A DNA stretch of 64,000 bases from Thiogranum sp. (lineage in GTDB: Bacteria > Pseudomonadota > Gammaproteobacteria > DSM-19610): positions 1-64,000 of the forward strand of contig JASBSS010000001.1 in the NCBI GenBank assembly GCA_030148805.1. Direction: 5' to 3'. Shown in pieces: positions 35,556-45,956 of this stretch. The notes below the pieces were generated by a model that saw nothing but the letters and a program-made list of their open reading frames with translations, was not told the DNA's origin and did not search any database. The number at the start of each line of letters is the position of its first letter. The stretch's first letter is position 1. The position numbers and the translations under genes were made by a program.

Positions 35556-36749
35556 TCAATTCCCGGCCTGGCTCTGGTAGGCCTGCATCGCCGCGCCGAC
35601 GGCCACGCCGCGCTCGATCGGCGCCCCCATCTCCCCCAGCACGGCATCCAGCGCACCCAGACACAACAGCACATTGGTGCGGTTGCTGGCAAAGCCCATC
35701 AACCCGATGCGCCAGATTTTTCCCGCCATGGGTCCGAGCCCGGCGCCGATCTCCAGATGGTATTGCTGCAACAGACGGGTGCGCACCGCCGCGTCGTCGA
35801 CACCGGCGGGGATGTTCACCGCGTTGAGCTGCGGCAGCCGGCTGGCGGCGTCCACCGCGAAAGACAAACCCATGGCCTCGAGCCCGACGCGCAACGCCTC
35901 GTGGTTGTTCCGATGACGCTGCCACGACTGCTCGATACCCTCCTCGTGCACAATCACCAGCGCTTCGTGCAAGCCGTAGAGCGCGTTGATGGGCGCGGTG
36001 TGATGATAGGCACGCTTGCCGCCGCCGCCCCAATAGCCGAGCACCAGATTGAGATCGAGGAACCAGCTCTGCACTTTGCTCTTGCGCTCTTTGACCACCG
36101 AGACGGCGCGATCGCTGAAAGTCACCGGCGACAGACCCGGGGTGCAGGAGAGGCATTTCTGGGTACCGGAGTACACCGCGTCGAGCTCCCATTCGGACAC
36201 CTTCAGCGGCGACCCGGCCAGCGAGGTCACGGCGTCGGCGATCACCAGGCAGTCGTGGCGGTGGGCGATTTCCGCCAGCGTGCGCGCATCGGAGATGGCG
36301 CCGGTGGAGGTCTCGGCGTGGACGAAGGCCACCAGACGCGCGTCGGGATTGGCCTGCAACGCGTCTTCGAGCTTGTTCGGATCCACGGCCGTTCCCCAGG
36401 CGTCCTCGACCATCACCGCGGTGGCACCGCAGCGCTCGACGTTCTCCTTCATGCGCCCGCCGAACACGCCGTTCTGACACACCACCACCTTGTCGCCGGG
36501 CTGAACCAGATTGACGAAACAGGTTTCCATGCCGGCGGAGCCGGGCGCCGAGACCGGCATGGTCAGCGCATAGTCGCTCTGGAAGGCATAGCGCAGCAGT
36601 TCCTTCATTTCATCCATCATGTCGACGAACACCGGATCCAGATGCCCGATGGTCGGCCGCGACATCGCCTCGAGGATGCGGGGATTGACGTCGGAGGGGC
36701 CCGGCCCCATCAGCGTGCGGACCGGCGGATGAAACGATTGAAATGCCAT
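35556..36749 (-). CDS. Class V aminotransferase (alanine/serine--glyoxylate type)
   Basis: 397 residues. A PLP-dependent class V fold: GPGPSDVNPRILEAM at the N-terminus, TSTGAISDARTLAEIAH, VIADAVTSLAGSPL with the PLP-binding Asp, and YSGTQKCLSCTPGLSP with the Schiff-base lysine. This pattern fits alanine--glyoxylate or serine--glyoxylate/pyruvate aminotransferases. The preferred amino donor cannot be read from sequence. It is monocistronic or lowly linked, 125 bp downstream of the ABC transporter operon. Confidence 0.88.
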   Translation of the reverse strand: MAFQSFHPPVRTLMGPGPSDVNPRILEAMSRPTIGHLDPVFVDMMDEMKELLRYAFQSDYALTMPVSAPGSAGMETCFVNLVQPGDKVVVCQNGVFGGRMKENVERCGATAVMVEDAWGTAVDPNKLEDALQANPDARLVAFVHAETSTGAISDARTLAEIAHRHDCLVIADAVTSLAGSPLKVSEWELDAVYSGTQKCLSCTPGLSPVTFSDRAVSVVKERKSKVQSWFLDLNLVLGYWGGGGKRAYHHTAPINALYGLHEALVIVHEEGIEQSWQRHRNNHEALRVGLEAMGLSFAVDAASRLPQLNAVNIPAGVDDAAVRTRLLQQYHLEIGAGLGPMAGKIWRIGLMGFASNRTNVLLCLGALDAVLGEMGAPIERGVAVGAAMQAYQSQAGN

Positions 36750-36874
36750 GAGCGTTTACCTTCTGCAAAATTTCCAGAATTCTAGCACGGTATCCAAACG
36801 GCATTTTCCTGCAGGAAGTCACGGAAATAGTCGCGCCGCGATCTGCGCGCCGGCGCCTCGCCACGGGGCTCGTG

Positions 36875-38914
36875 TCAGCGCCCGGCTTCCAGATGGCACC
36901 ACACCCGGTGCGTCGGCGAGCGCACGGACGCAGCAGGATACTGCTCTCGGCATACCGGCATGCGGTGGCGACAGCGCGGATGGAAATGACACCCCGACGG
37001 CGGCTGTGCCGGTGACGGGATTTCGCCCGCCAGGCGAATGATGCCCGCGGCATCGCCATCCTCCGTTCGCGGCACCGCGGACAGCAACGCCTGGGTGTAA
37101 GGGTGTTGCGGCCGGGTGGTTATCTCCTCGACGCTCCCCTGCTCCACAATCCGCCCCAGGTACATCACGGCTATCCGCTCGGCGAGATAGGCCACCACGG
37201 CGAGATCGTGACTGATGAACAGGTACGACAACCCCAGCCTCGCCTGCAGCTCGCGCAGCAGGTTGAGGATCTGCGCCTGCACCGACACGTCCAACGCGCT
37301 GGTCGGCTCGTCGCAGACGATCAACTCGGGCTCGACCGCCAGCGCGCGCGCGATGCAGATACGCTGGCGCTGTCCGCCGGACAGTTGGTGCGGGTAGCGA
37401 CGTCGATGCTCCTCGCCCAGGCCCACTTGCGCGAGCAGTTCGCCCACCCGCCGGCGCCGCTGCGCCGCATTGGAACATAGTCTCTGCGCGCGCAGACCTT
37501 CGGCGACCAGCTCCTCCACCCGCAGCCGCGGATTCAGGGCCGCGTGGGCGTCCTGAAACACAATCTGCAAACGCCGCCGGATGCGGCGCAATCTCTCGCC
37601 GCGCAGCCGCGTCAGCTCGACTTGGTCGAACACGACACTGCCCGCGGTCGGTCGCAACAGCTGCACCACCGCCCTGCCGACGCTGGACTTGCCGCAACCC
37701 GACTCGCCGACCAGCGCCAGGGTGCTGGCGACGGGGATGTCGAAGTCGATGCCGTCGACGGCCTTGACGGCCGCCGACGAGCGCCACCACCAGCCCCCCT
37801 GACGGGGGAAGTGCACTTTCAGATCGCGCACCCGCAGCAGGGGCGATGCCGTCGACCCGGTTCCGCGGCTCGGCAGAACTGTCGCCGCTGCGGCGGTGGG
37901 TGCGCGTCGCTCCGGCGCCAGGGCCGGGTCCAGCCGATGGCAACGCACCGAATGCCCGCCAGCGACCGTGAACCACGCCGGAGCGCGCTGACGACACGGC
38001 GCCCACGCGTGCTCACAGCGCGGCGCGAAACGACAGGCACGCGGCGACCCGGCCGGCGTCGGCACGCTGCCGGGGATGGCGCACAGGGGACGATCGCGTT
38101 TGCCGCCGTCGGGAAGCGCGGCGATCAGCCCGCCGCTGTAGGGATGGCGCGCCTGGCGGAAAAAATCGCCGGCGGCGGCCTGCTCCACCAGCTCGCCGGC
38201 ATACATGACGGCGACCCGGTCGGCGACGCTGGCGGCCACGCCCAGGTCGTGGGTGATCAACAGCAGCGCCATGCCGTGTCGGCGCTGCAAATTCCCCAGC
38301 AACGCGAGCACCTCGGCCTGGGTGGTGACGTCCAGGGCCGTGGTCGGTTCGTCGGCGATCAACAGCTCCGGGTCGCCGGCCAGCGCCATGGCGATCATCG
38401 CCCGCTGTTTCATGCCGCCGGACAACTGGTGGGGATAGGCGTCATAGCGGCTGCGCGCGGCGCCGATGCCTACCGCGTCCAACAAGGCCAACACCCGCTC
38501 GCGCCGTGCGTGCCCCTTGAATCCCTGATGCAGGCCCACGCTCTCGCCGATCTGCGCGCCGACGCTCATCAGCGGGTTGAGCGCGCTCATCGGCTCCTGG
38601 AAGATCATGGCGATACGCCCGCCGCGCAGGCGACGCAGGGCGCGCTCCGGCAGCCCGATCAATTCCTCGCCGGAAAATCTTGCGCTGCCGCTGCTACGCG
38701 CCGAATCCGGTAACAAGCCGAGCAGCGACAACGCGGTCAGCGACTTGCCACAACCGGATTCACCCAGCAGGGCAAAGGTCTCGGCCCGGCGCAGGTGGAA
38801 GCTCACGCCGGCCACCGGCTCAACGCCGTGCGACGCGTTTCCGATCCGCACCCGCAGATCGTCAACCTCCAGCAAGGGGCGGTGCCTGTCCACCGACCGT
38901 CCGCGCGCCGACAA
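36875..38914 (-). CDS. Fused double ATPase of a peptide ABC transporter (Dpp/Opp type)
   Basis: 679 residues holding two complete nucleotide-binding domains. The first has GESGCGKS, LSGGMKQRAMIAMAL and [12 protein letters not shown]; the second has [27 protein letters not shown] and LIVCDEPTSALD. Each is followed by the oligopeptide-transporter C-terminal cysteine pattern (CRFAPRCEHAWAPC; CHFHPRCRHRMPVC), as in DppD/DppF proteins that can carry an Fe-S cluster. It starts 9 bp after the stop of another double ATPase gene in the same operon, so one permease pair is served by two such proteins, or the partner permeases lie elsewhere. Confidence 0.88.
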   Translation of the reverse strand: MSARGRSVDRHRPLLEVDDLRVRIGNASHGVEPVAGVSFHLRRAETFALLGESGCGKSLTALSLLGLLPDSARSSGSARFSGEELIGLPERALRRLRGGRIAMIFQEPMSALNPLMSVGAQIGESVGLHQGFKGHARRERVLALLDAVGIGAARSRYDAYPHQLSGGMKQRAMIAMALAGDPELLIADEPTTALDVTTQAEVLALLGNLQRRHGMALLLITHDLGVAASVADRVAVMYAGELVEQAAAGDFFRQARHPYSGGLIAALPDGGKRDRPLCAIPGSVPTPAGSPRACRFAPRCEHAWAPCRQRAPAWFTVAGGHSVRCHRLDPALAPERRAPTAAAATVLPSRGTGSTASPLLRVRDLKVHFPRQGGWWWRSSAAVKAVDGIDFDIPVASTLALVGESGCGKSSVGRAVVQLLRPTAGSVVFDQVELTRLRGERLRRIRRRLQIVFQDAHAALNPRLRVEELVAEGLRAQRLCSNAAQRRRRVGELLAQVGLGEEHRRRYPHQLSGGQRQRICIARALAVEPELIVCDEPTSALDVSVQAQILNLLRELQARLGLSYLFISHDLAVVAYLAERIAVMYLGRIVEQGSVEEITTRPQHPYTQALLSAVPRTEDGDAAGIIRLAGEIPSPAQPPSGCHFHPRCRHRMPVCREQYPAASVRSPTHRVWCHLEAGR

Positions 38915-38923
38915 GCCCGCGGC

Positions 38924-40573
38924 CTAGGCGCTGCCCGGCACGCGCGGGACAGCACGCAGCAGTTTGCGCGTATAGTCGTTTTGCGGCGCGCCGCAGACCT
39001 GCGCGGTGGGCCCCTGCTCCACCACCCGCCCGCCCTGCATGACCAGGGTGCGGTCGCTGACATACTCGACCACGCCGATGTCGTGGGTGATGAACAGCAA
39101 CGCCAGCTGCCGCTCGCGGCGCAACTCCAGCAGCATCTGCAGGATCTCCGCCTGCACCGAAACATCCAGGGCGCTGGTCACTTCGTCGCAGACGATGAAG
39201 CCGGGATCGAGCACCAGGGCGCGCGCGATGCCGATGCGCTGGCGCTGACCGCCGGAGAATTCGTGCGGGTAGCGCCACAGGTAATCCGGGTCCAGTTGCA
39301 CCGTCTGCAGGGCCTGGCGGGCGATCTCGATGCGTTCTTCCTGCGAGGCGCCGATACCGTGTACCGCCATCGGTTCGGTCAAGGTGGTCTCGATGGTCAG
39401 GCGCGGATTGAGCGAAGACAGGGGGTCCTGAAAAATGATCTGCATCGCCCGCCGGTAGGGCCGCAGCGCCCGCGTGGAAAGACCGCTGATGGCCTTGCCC
39501 TCGACGCGAACCTCGCCGTCGGTGGGCGCGATCAGGCGCAGGATGGCGCGTCCCAGCGTCGTCTTACCGCAACCGGACTCACCCACCAGGGCGATGATTT
39601 CGCCGCGGCGGATACTCAGGTCCACGCCGTCGACCGCCTTGACGTCACCGACATGGCGGCGCAAGACACCTTGACGCACCGGGAACCAGACCTTGAGGTT
39701 CTCGACTTCGATATAAGGCACCTGCGCGGATACCTCGGGCTTGACAGGGCGGGGAAGATTGGCGGGCAAGGCATTCAACAGGGCGCGCGTATAGTCGTGC
39801 TGCGGACGCTTGATGATCGCCTCCAGGGTATCGCTTTCGACGATCTTGCCGCGGCGCATCACACCGACGCGGTCGGCCATGCGCGCCACCACGCCGAAAT
39901 CGTGGGTGATGAACAGAATCCCCATGCCGGCGTCGTGTTGCAGCGCCTTCATCAGCTTGAGGATCTCCGCCTGAACCGTGACGTCGAGCGCGGTGGTCGG
40001 TTCGTCGGCGATCAGCAGATCGGGTTGGCAGGCCATCGCCATGGCGATCATCACCCGCTGGCGCTGCCCGCCCGAGAGCCGGTGGGGATAATCATCGAGG
40101 CGGCGTTCGGCGTCCTGGATCTGCACCTGCTGCAAGGCCTGCAACGCCCGCGCCCGCGCCTCGGCCGCGGGCATGGCGGGATGGTGCAGGCGCAAGGCCT
40201 CGACGATCTGCTCGCCGACGGTGAATACCGGATTGAGCGAGGTCATCGGCTCCTGGAAGATCATGGCGATGCGCAGCCCGCGGATCCTCGCCAACGCGAC
40301 TTCGTCCAGTTGCAGCAGATCGAGCGTTTCGTGGGTGTGCGCCTCGCGGCGGAAATCGAACTGGATGCTGCCGCCCGGGTGTGAGGTGATACGCTCGGGC
40401 AACAGCCGGATCACCGACAACGCGGTGACGGATTTGCCGCTGCCCGATTCGCCCACCAGGCAATAGGTCTCGCCACGGCGGACGCTGAAGCTGACGTCGT
40501 CGACCGCGCGCACCGTCTGACCACCGCTGCGCAGATAGGTTTTCAGCCCCTTGACTTCCAGCAGCGCGTCCAT
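38924..40573 (-). CDS. Fused double ATPase of a peptide ABC transporter (YejF type)
   Basis: 549 residues from ATG 40573, whose first base overlaps the upstream permease stop (TGATG). It has two nucleotide-binding domains: [12 protein letters not shown] with [15 protein letters not shown] and [12 protein letters not shown], then [12 protein letters not shown] with [15 protein letters not shown] and [12 protein letters not shown]. In the last, the residue after Glu is Val instead of the common Pro. It lacks the cysteine-rich oligopeptide C-terminal segments of its downstream neighbour, like YejF. It supplies ATP hydrolysis for uptake of peptides bound by the 43.1-45.0 kb protein. Confidence 0.9.
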   Translation of the reverse strand: MDALLEVKGLKTYLRSGGQTVRAVDDVSFSVRRGETYCLVGESGSGKSVTALSVIRLLPERITSHPGGSIQFDFRREAHTHETLDLLQLDEVALARIRGLRIAMIFQEPMTSLNPVFTVGEQIVEALRLHHPAMPAAEARARALQALQQVQIQDAERRLDDYPHRLSGGQRQRVMIAMAMACQPDLLIADEPTTALDVTVQAEILKLMKALQHDAGMGILFITHDFGVVARMADRVGVMRRGKIVESDTLEAIIKRPQHDYTRALLNALPANLPRPVKPEVSAQVPYIEVENLKVWFPVRQGVLRRHVGDVKAVDGVDLSIRRGEIIALVGESGCGKTTLGRAILRLIAPTDGEVRVEGKAISGLSTRALRPYRRAMQIIFQDPLSSLNPRLTIETTLTEPMAVHGIGASQEERIEIARQALQTVQLDPDYLWRYPHEFSGGQRQRIGIARALVLDPGFIVCDEVTSALDVSVQAEILQMLLELRRERQLALLFITHDIGVVEYVSDRTLVMQGGRVVEQGPTAQVCGAPQNDYTRKLLRAVPRVPGSA

Positions 40574-41730
40574 CAGGCATCCACCGTGCTGAGGTGCGGA
40601 TCGATCGCGTCGCGCAACGCGTCGCCGATCAGGTTGTAGGCGAACACGGTGAGGAAAATCGCGCCGCCGGGAAACACCGCCATCCACCAGTTGAACGAAG
40701 AAAAACGCACCGCCTGATTGAGCATCTGACCCCACGACGGCGCGTCCACCGACCCCAGTCCGAGGAAACTCAGCGTGGCCTCGGCCAGGATCGCCGAGGC
40801 CACGCCGAAACTGGCGCCCACCAGCACCGGCGCCACGCCATTGGGCAACATGTGGCGGAAAAGAATCGAGCGCAGGGGCAGCCCGGCGGCGCGCGCGGCC
40901 TGCACATAGTCCTGATCGCGCAGCTTGAGAAACTCTGCCCGCAGATAGCGCGAATAACCGGTCCAGCTGGTCAGGCCGATGATCACCATCATGTAATAGA
41001 GATTGCTGCCGAAGAAGGCGACGAAGGTCAGCAACAGGAACAAGGTGGGGATGGCCTCGAAGATTTCCACGATCCGCATGCCGATGATATCGAAGACACC
41101 GGAGAAATAGCCCATCAGACCGCCGATCAGAATGCCGATCAACAAAGCGATGCCGGTGGCGACGAAACCGATGCTCAGGGCCACGCGCGAGGCGTGGATC
41201 ATGCGACTGGCGACGTCCGCGCCGGTCTCTTCGGTGCCGAACCAGTGGGCGCGACTAGGCGGCTGAAAGCCGGTATCGCCCTGGTCGCGCAGGTAGTCAC
41301 GGGGGGAATAAGGGATCGGCGCAAGAATGACCTGGTCGAACTGCGCCGCCTCGGCGCGGTAGCGTTCATAGACCACCAGCACGGGCGGCTTCACCAACGC
41401 CTCTGCGACCAGAATGCTGAGTACGACGATCACCGCCAGTGACAACAGCCGCTTGCCCAGACGCAGCGGCAACGACCACAGCACCACAACGCCGACAAAG
41501 GCGCTCAGCCAGGCGATGTCGGTGACGCTCAGGGCCTGCAACACCGGGCTGTAGCCCGAATCGCCCTGACTGATCCATAAGGGCCGACTGTTGGCCAGAA
41601 ACGGCGCGAACACCGAGACCAGCGCCAGCAGGAAAATCCAGGCCGCCCCCAGGCGCGCGCTCCAGCGCGAGAAGGTCTTGCGCAACAACCGCGCCCCGTA
41701 CGCCTCGCGCCGCGCCGCCGGCCTAGTCAT
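40573..41730 (-). CDS. Peptide ABC transporter permease, DppC/YejE type with extra membrane segments
   Basis: 385 residues. The C-terminal ~220 residues are the usual permease core (HWFGTEETGADVASRMIHASRVALSIG, then the EAA loop DYVQAARAAGLPLRSILFRHMLPNG). Between the first span and the core is an inserted hydrophobic region (about residues 65-115, IAWLSAFVGVVVLWSLPL and LLSLAVIVVLSILVAEALV) adding two membrane spans. The gene overlaps the upstream permease gene by 8 bp and the next by 1 bp, so the subunits are produced together. Confidence 0.88.
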   Translation of the reverse strand: MTRPAARREAYGARLLRKTFSRWSARLGAAWIFLLALVSVFAPFLANSRPLWISQGDSGYSPVLQALSVTDIAWLSAFVGVVVLWSLPLRLGKRLLSLAVIVVLSILVAEALVKPPVLVVYERYRAEAAQFDQVILAPIPYSPRDYLRDQGDTGFQPPSRAHWFGTEETGADVASRMIHASRVALSIGFVATGIALLIGILIGGLMGYFSGVFDIIGMRIVEIFEAIPTLFLLLTFVAFFGSNLYYMMVIIGLTSWTGYSRYLRAEFLKLRDQDYVQAARAAGLPLRSILFRHMLPNGVAPVLVGASFGVASAILAEATLSFLGLGSVDAPSWGQMLNQAVRFSSFNWWMAVFPGGAIFLTVFAYNLIGDALRDAIDPHLSTVDA

Positions 41731-43105
41731 AGCTGACCCTCGGGTCGGCCATGGCGTAGAGCAGATCGGCCAGGAGATAACCCAGCAGCGTCAGGATGCC
41801 GCTGATCAGGGTGATGGAGAGCACCAGCTCCCGGTCGCGCCCTTTCACCGCCTCGACCGCCAGCTTGCCCATGCCGTCGATGCTGAAGATGCTCTCGACG
41901 ATCACCGAACCCGCCAGCAGCCCCGGCAGCAGGCTGGCGAATACGGTGATCAGCGGCAGCAGGCTGTTGCGAAACACATGGCTCCACAACACCTGCCGTT
42001 GCGGCACGCCCTTGGCTCTGGCGGTGCGCGCATAGTCGGCCTGCAGGTTTTCCAGCACCGCGGAACGGGTCAGGCGGGCAAGAAAGGCAAAGCTGCCATA
42101 GGCCAGACAGACCACCGGCAGCACCAGATGCCACAGGCGATCGAGCAGAAAACCGCGCACGAACTCGCCCTGCCCGAGCGCGGCCCCGGCGATACCGCCC
42201 AGGCACAGACCGACAAAGCCGAACAAGCCGAGGCGCAACACCCGGTAGTCGCTCTTGGCCAGGGCGTAGGCCATGCCGCCCAGCAGCGCGGCCAGGATCA
42301 GACCGGCGCTCGGCGACGCAGCGGTGGGCAAGGCGCGTAACATCCACCACGCCAACGCCACGCCGCCGGCCGCCGCCACCAGCGCGCGCCCCAGGGGCCG
42401 CTGCCACCGCGCCAGCAGCAGCGAACCGAAAAAGCCGGCCAGCATCGCCAACAGGACGATGGCCACGTCCCGCAGGCTGCTCCAATGTGGCATGAAGGGC
42501 ATGTCCTGCGCCACGCGGCTGCTCAGGCCACTGGTGGGAAACCAGTGCCAGTATTGGTTGGAGGCGAAAAACCCGATCAGCAGCACCCCGGTGAGCATCG
42601 TCGGCACCGACCACAAGGCCAGCATCACCACGCTGGAGCTGACGTCGAAGCGCCCGCCGCGCTCGCTCGCCGCGTGCACCCCCACCACGATGGAAATAAG
42701 GTAGATCAGCGGAACGGTGAGCACGTTCAGCAACAAGGTGATCGGCACCCGCTCGGCCAGAATCTGCGAGACCGGGCGACCGTAGCGGAAGCTCTCGCCC
42801 AGATCGGAACCCTTGGTCAGCGAGAACGCGCCCAGGCGCCCGTCGCGGTCGACTTCGAAGCCGATCGGGGAAACGTTGTTGAGCCAGCGCAGATATTGCA
42901 CCGGCGCCGGCTTGTCGAGACCGTAACGCTGGTTGAAATAGGCCTCCAGCGCCGCCTTCTCCTGCGGATTCATGCCGAAGCCGTCGACCAGCGACTGCGC
43001 GGTGATGCCACCGGGCGACAGGGCCATGGTGGCGAACACCACGATGGTGATGCCCAGCAGCGTGGGGATCATCAACAACAGGCGCCGCAGAATGTAGCTG
43101 AGCAT
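41723..43105 (-). CDS. Peptide ABC transporter permease, DppB/YejB type, enlarged
   Basis: 460 residues, against about 310-360 for most DppB/YejB proteins. It has the normal start (MLSYILRRLLLMIPTLLGI) and end with the EAA loop (DYARTARAKGVPQRQVLWSHVFRN). It also has an internal insertion of about 110 residues (near 215-325) rich in hydrophobic stretches (DVAIVLLAMLAGFFGSLLL, GLILAALLGGMAYAL, LGLFGFVGLCLGGIAGAAL). The insertion may add three or more spans. It is second in the operon after the binding protein. Confidence 0.88.
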   Translation of the reverse strand: MLSYILRRLLLMIPTLLGITIVVFATMALSPGGITAQSLVDGFGMNPQEKAALEAYFNQRYGLDKPAPVQYLRWLNNVSPIGFEVDRDGRLGAFSLTKGSDLGESFRYGRPVSQILAERVPITLLLNVLTVPLIYLISIVVGVHAASERGGRFDVSSSVVMLALWSVPTMLTGVLLIGFFASNQYWHWFPTSGLSSRVAQDMPFMPHWSSLRDVAIVLLAMLAGFFGSLLLARWQRPLGRALVAAAGGVALAWWMLRALPTAASPSAGLILAALLGGMAYALAKSDYRVLRLGLFGFVGLCLGGIAGAALGQGEFVRGFLLDRLWHLVLPVVCLAYGSFAFLARLTRSAVLENLQADYARTARAKGVPQRQVLWSHVFRNSLLPLITVFASLLPGLLAGSVIVESIFSIDGMGKLAVEAVKGRDRELVLSITLISGILTLLGYLLADLLYAMADPRVSYD

Positions 43106-43119
43106 CGGTGGCGCTCAGC

Positions 43120-44994
43120 TTAGCGGTATTTCTGTTCGTCCAAGGGCACGTACCACCCGATCGGCGTCTCGCCGATGTTCAGCCCCGTGAGCAACACCTC
43201 GACGTTGTGCATGCGCTTGTCCACCAGCACCAGGGACTTGCCGCGCGTGAGGAAGGTATAAGGCTGATCTTCGTAGATCAGGCGCTCGGCGTCCTGCCAC
43301 AAGGGCATGCGCGCGTCCTCGTCGACGGTGGCGCGCGCCTTTTCGATCAGCGCGTCGAGCTTGGGATTGCTGTAACCGACGAAGTTATCGCCGTTGTTCT
43401 TGCGCTGGTCGCTATGGAAAATCTGATACAGGTCGCCCTCCAGGCTGCCCGACCAGCCCAGCATGATGGCCTCGAAGTTTTTCTTGTCCAGCAGGTCCAG
43501 CATCACCGACCATTCCGTCGGCTTGGGAATCATCTCCACGCCGGCGCGCGCATAGGCGTCTTTCAGGAACAGCGCCAGGGTGGTGTACTGTTCGTTGGCC
43601 TGTGGATAGACCAGCTCGAAACGGAACGGGCGGCCCTCGGCATCCTCCAGCACGCCGTCGTGGTCACGATCGGCGAAACCGGCCTGCTTCAACAGCGCGC
43701 GCGCTTTGTCGGGGTGAAAACCATAGGGCTTGAGGTCCGCCGCATGCTGCTTGCTCTGCGGGCTGAACGGCCCCAGCGCCGGCTCGCCGTAGCCGAGCAT
43801 GATTTCATCGACGATCCGCCGCTTGTCGACCAGATAGGTCATCGCCTGGCGCACCCGGCGATCGGCGAAACGGGTCGGCTCGCCGTTACGCGATTCGTTC
43901 CAGCCGATGTAGCGATAGCCAGCGGTGGGCGGCAGATATTCATAATGATAGCTGCGCTGCATCAATTGCGGGTCGGTCAACAGATTGCTCTTGTACTCGC
44001 GCGGTTGGGCACTGTAGACGTCGACCTCGCCGTTGCGATACGAGGTCAGGCGGGCGGTTTCGTTTTCGATCACCTTCCACACCAGGCGGTTGAAACTGGG
44101 CTGCACCGGACCCCAATAGCGCGGATTGCGCTCGAGCTCGATGACGCCTTTGTCCGGCGACCAGCTCTCCGGGTCGGCCAGGCGATAGGGACCGGAGCCG
44201 AACAGAATACCCTTGGACTGATTGAAGCTCTCCGGGTTCTGTAGAAAACGCGCGTAGAAATGCTTGGCGAAAACGCTGAGCCCGCCGGCCAGCGACAGGC
44301 TGTTGTAATAAGGCTCCTTGAACTGGAACTCCACCTCGTGGGGCCCCAGCGCTTTCACCGACTGGATCTTTTCGTAGTAGGCGCGCTCGCGCGGGGCCTT
44401 GATGCGCTCGTCCATGATGAAGGCATAGGAGAACGCCACGTCCTCGGCGGTCACCGGTTTGCCGTCGGAGAACGTGGCCTCCGGCCGCAGACGGAAGACG
44501 AAGCGCTTGCCGTCGTCGCTGACGCTCCAGTCGCTGGCCAGCAGCCCCTCCCATTCCAGGGTCTGCGGATCGCGCACCAGCAGCGACTCCAGCACATACC
44601 CCTGCACCTGGCTGGCGTAGACGTCGGAGGAGACCAGCGGCGTGATGGTCTTGATGGAATTGCCGAAGGCCTGTACCAACCAGTCACCCTCGGCGTAGTC
44701 GGGTCGCTGGGACACCGCAATGGAGCGGGCGAAAGCCGAGGGCCTGCCCGCGAGGTTGTCCTGGCGCGCGCCGGCGCTGGCGGTCACCGCCCCGCTGGCG
44801 AGTTGGCGTTTCAGCTCGGAATAGGACTGCCGCAGATCACGGATATCCCCGGATTGCTCGCTCAGCGAGCGCTGCATTTGCGCGAGCTTCTCCCACTGAC
44901 GGTCGATCATGTACATGCTCGTCAACAGTACCGCCAGCAGGACCAGTAAGGCTGTGGCGAAGAAAAAGTCCTTCGCGCCGAATCGATTTTCCAT
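43120..44994 (-). CDS. Membrane-anchored peptide-binding protein of the ABC transporter
   Basis: 624 residues. Instead of a cleavable signal it has a short cytosolic start, one membrane helix (FFFATALLVLLAVLLTSMYM, about 10-29) and a heptad-like segment (about 33-65, WEKLAQMQRSLSEQSGDIRDL) that probably forms a coiled coil. The family-5 solute-binding body follows (LLVRDPQTLEWEGLLASDWS, FSDGKPVTAEDVAFSY, FADRRVRQAMTYLVDKRRI). It likely captures peptides in the periplasm while tethered to the inner membrane, and leads the operon. There is no lipobox. Confidence 0.87.
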   Translation of the reverse strand: MENRFGAKDFFFATALLVLLAVLLTSMYMIDRQWEKLAQMQRSLSEQSGDIRDLRQSYSELKRQLASGAVTASAGARQDNLAGRPSAFARSIAVSQRPDYAEGDWLVQAFGNSIKTITPLVSSDVYASQVQGYVLESLLVRDPQTLEWEGLLASDWSVSDDGKRFVFRLRPEATFSDGKPVTAEDVAFSYAFIMDERIKAPRERAYYEKIQSVKALGPHEVEFQFKEPYYNSLSLAGGLSVFAKHFYARFLQNPESFNQSKGILFGSGPYRLADPESWSPDKGVIELERNPRYWGPVQPSFNRLVWKVIENETARLTSYRNGEVDVYSAQPREYKSNLLTDPQLMQRSYHYEYLPPTAGYRYIGWNESRNGEPTRFADRRVRQAMTYLVDKRRIVDEIMLGYGEPALGPFSPQSKQHAADLKPYGFHPDKARALLKQAGFADRDHDGVLEDAEGRPFRFELVYPQANEQYTTLALFLKDAYARAGVEMIPKPTEWSVMLDLLDKKNFEAIMLGWSGSLEGDLYQIFHSDQRKNNGDNFVGYSNPKLDALIEKARATVDEDARMPLWQDAERLIYEDQPYTFLTRGKSLVLVDKRMHNVEVLLTGLNIGETPIGWYVPLDEQKYR

Positions 44995-45167
44995 AGGTGC
45001 CCTGAGAGGGATTGAGCCACCAGGAAGACTAACATCGCTGATGGCGCGACGCCAAGCCGCGCGGAGCCGGGTGAGGGCCGCCCGGCCCCGGCACGGGGCT
45101 TTCCGTCGCGGCGGTTTTACGGTAACTTAGCCGCCACCTTGTCATCAACAAAGGGCCAGAGACAGCC

Positions 45168-45956
45168 ATGGGATTTCTCAGCGGGAAACGCGCGTTGATT
45201 GTAGGTCTTGCCAGCAACCGGTCGATCGCCTGGGGCGTGGCCAAGGCGATGCAGCGCGAGGGGGCCGAACTCGCCTTTACCTACCAGAACGACAAATTGC
45301 GCGATCGCGTGGAAAAGATGGCGGCCGAATGCGGTACCGAAATCACCGTGCCCTGCGACGTCTCCAACGACGAGGAGATCGACGCGGTCTTCGACCATCT
45401 GGACGATTACTGGGACCACCTGGATATCATCGTGCACTCGGTGGCTTTCGCGCCGCGGGCCGAACTGGAGGGCGACTACCTCGAGTCGGTCAGCCGCGAA
45501 GGTTTCCGCGTGGCGCACGAAATCAGCTCCTACAGTTTTTCCGCGCTCGCCAAGTCGGGCTGCCGCATGATGGAGGGACGCGACGGCGCGCTGCTGACGC
45601 TGAGCTATTACGGCGCCGAGAAGGCCATGCCGAATTACAACGTCATGGGTCTGGCCAAGGCCAGCCTGGAGGCCAATGTGCGCTACATGGCGCAGAGTCT
45701 CGGCCCGGATGGGATTCGCGTCAACGCGGTATCCGCCGGCCCGATCAAGACGCTCGCCGCCGCGGGTATCAGCAACTTCCGCAAGATGCTGGAGCTGATG
45801 GAACGCACCGCGCCGCTGCGCCGCAATGTCACCATCGAAGAGGTGGGCAACGCGGCGGCCTTCCTGTGCTCGGATCTGGCCTCCGGCATTACCGGCGAAG
45901 TCACCTACGTGGACGCCGGTTACAACACCACCGGCATGCCGCCGCTGGACGATTGA
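45168..45956 (+). CDS. fabI: Enoyl-[acyl-carrier-protein] reductase [NADH] FabI
   Basis: 262 residues. It has [21 protein letters not shown] for NADH binding, and the catalytic pair Tyr157 and Lys164 within [11 protein letters not shown], with the spacing Y-x6-K typical of FabI. It has [10 protein letters not shown] and the C-terminal [11 protein letters not shown]. It catalyses the last reduction of each fatty acid elongation cycle in the cytosol. It is monocistronic, convergent with the symporter gene. No sign was seen of a FabK or FabV replacement. Confidence 0.96.
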   Translation: MGFLSGKRALIVGLASNRSIAWGVAKAMQREGAELAFTYQNDKLRDRVEKMAAECGTEITVPCDVSNDEEIDAVFDHLDDYWDHLDIIVHSVAFAPRAELEGDYLESVSREGFRVAHEISSYSFSALAKSGCRMMEGRDGALLTLSYYGAEKAMPNYNVMGLAKASLEANVRYMAQSLGPDGIRVNAVSAGPIKTLAAAGISNFRKMLELMERTAPLRRNVTIEEVGNAAAFLCSDLASGITGEVTYVDAGYNTTGMPPLDD

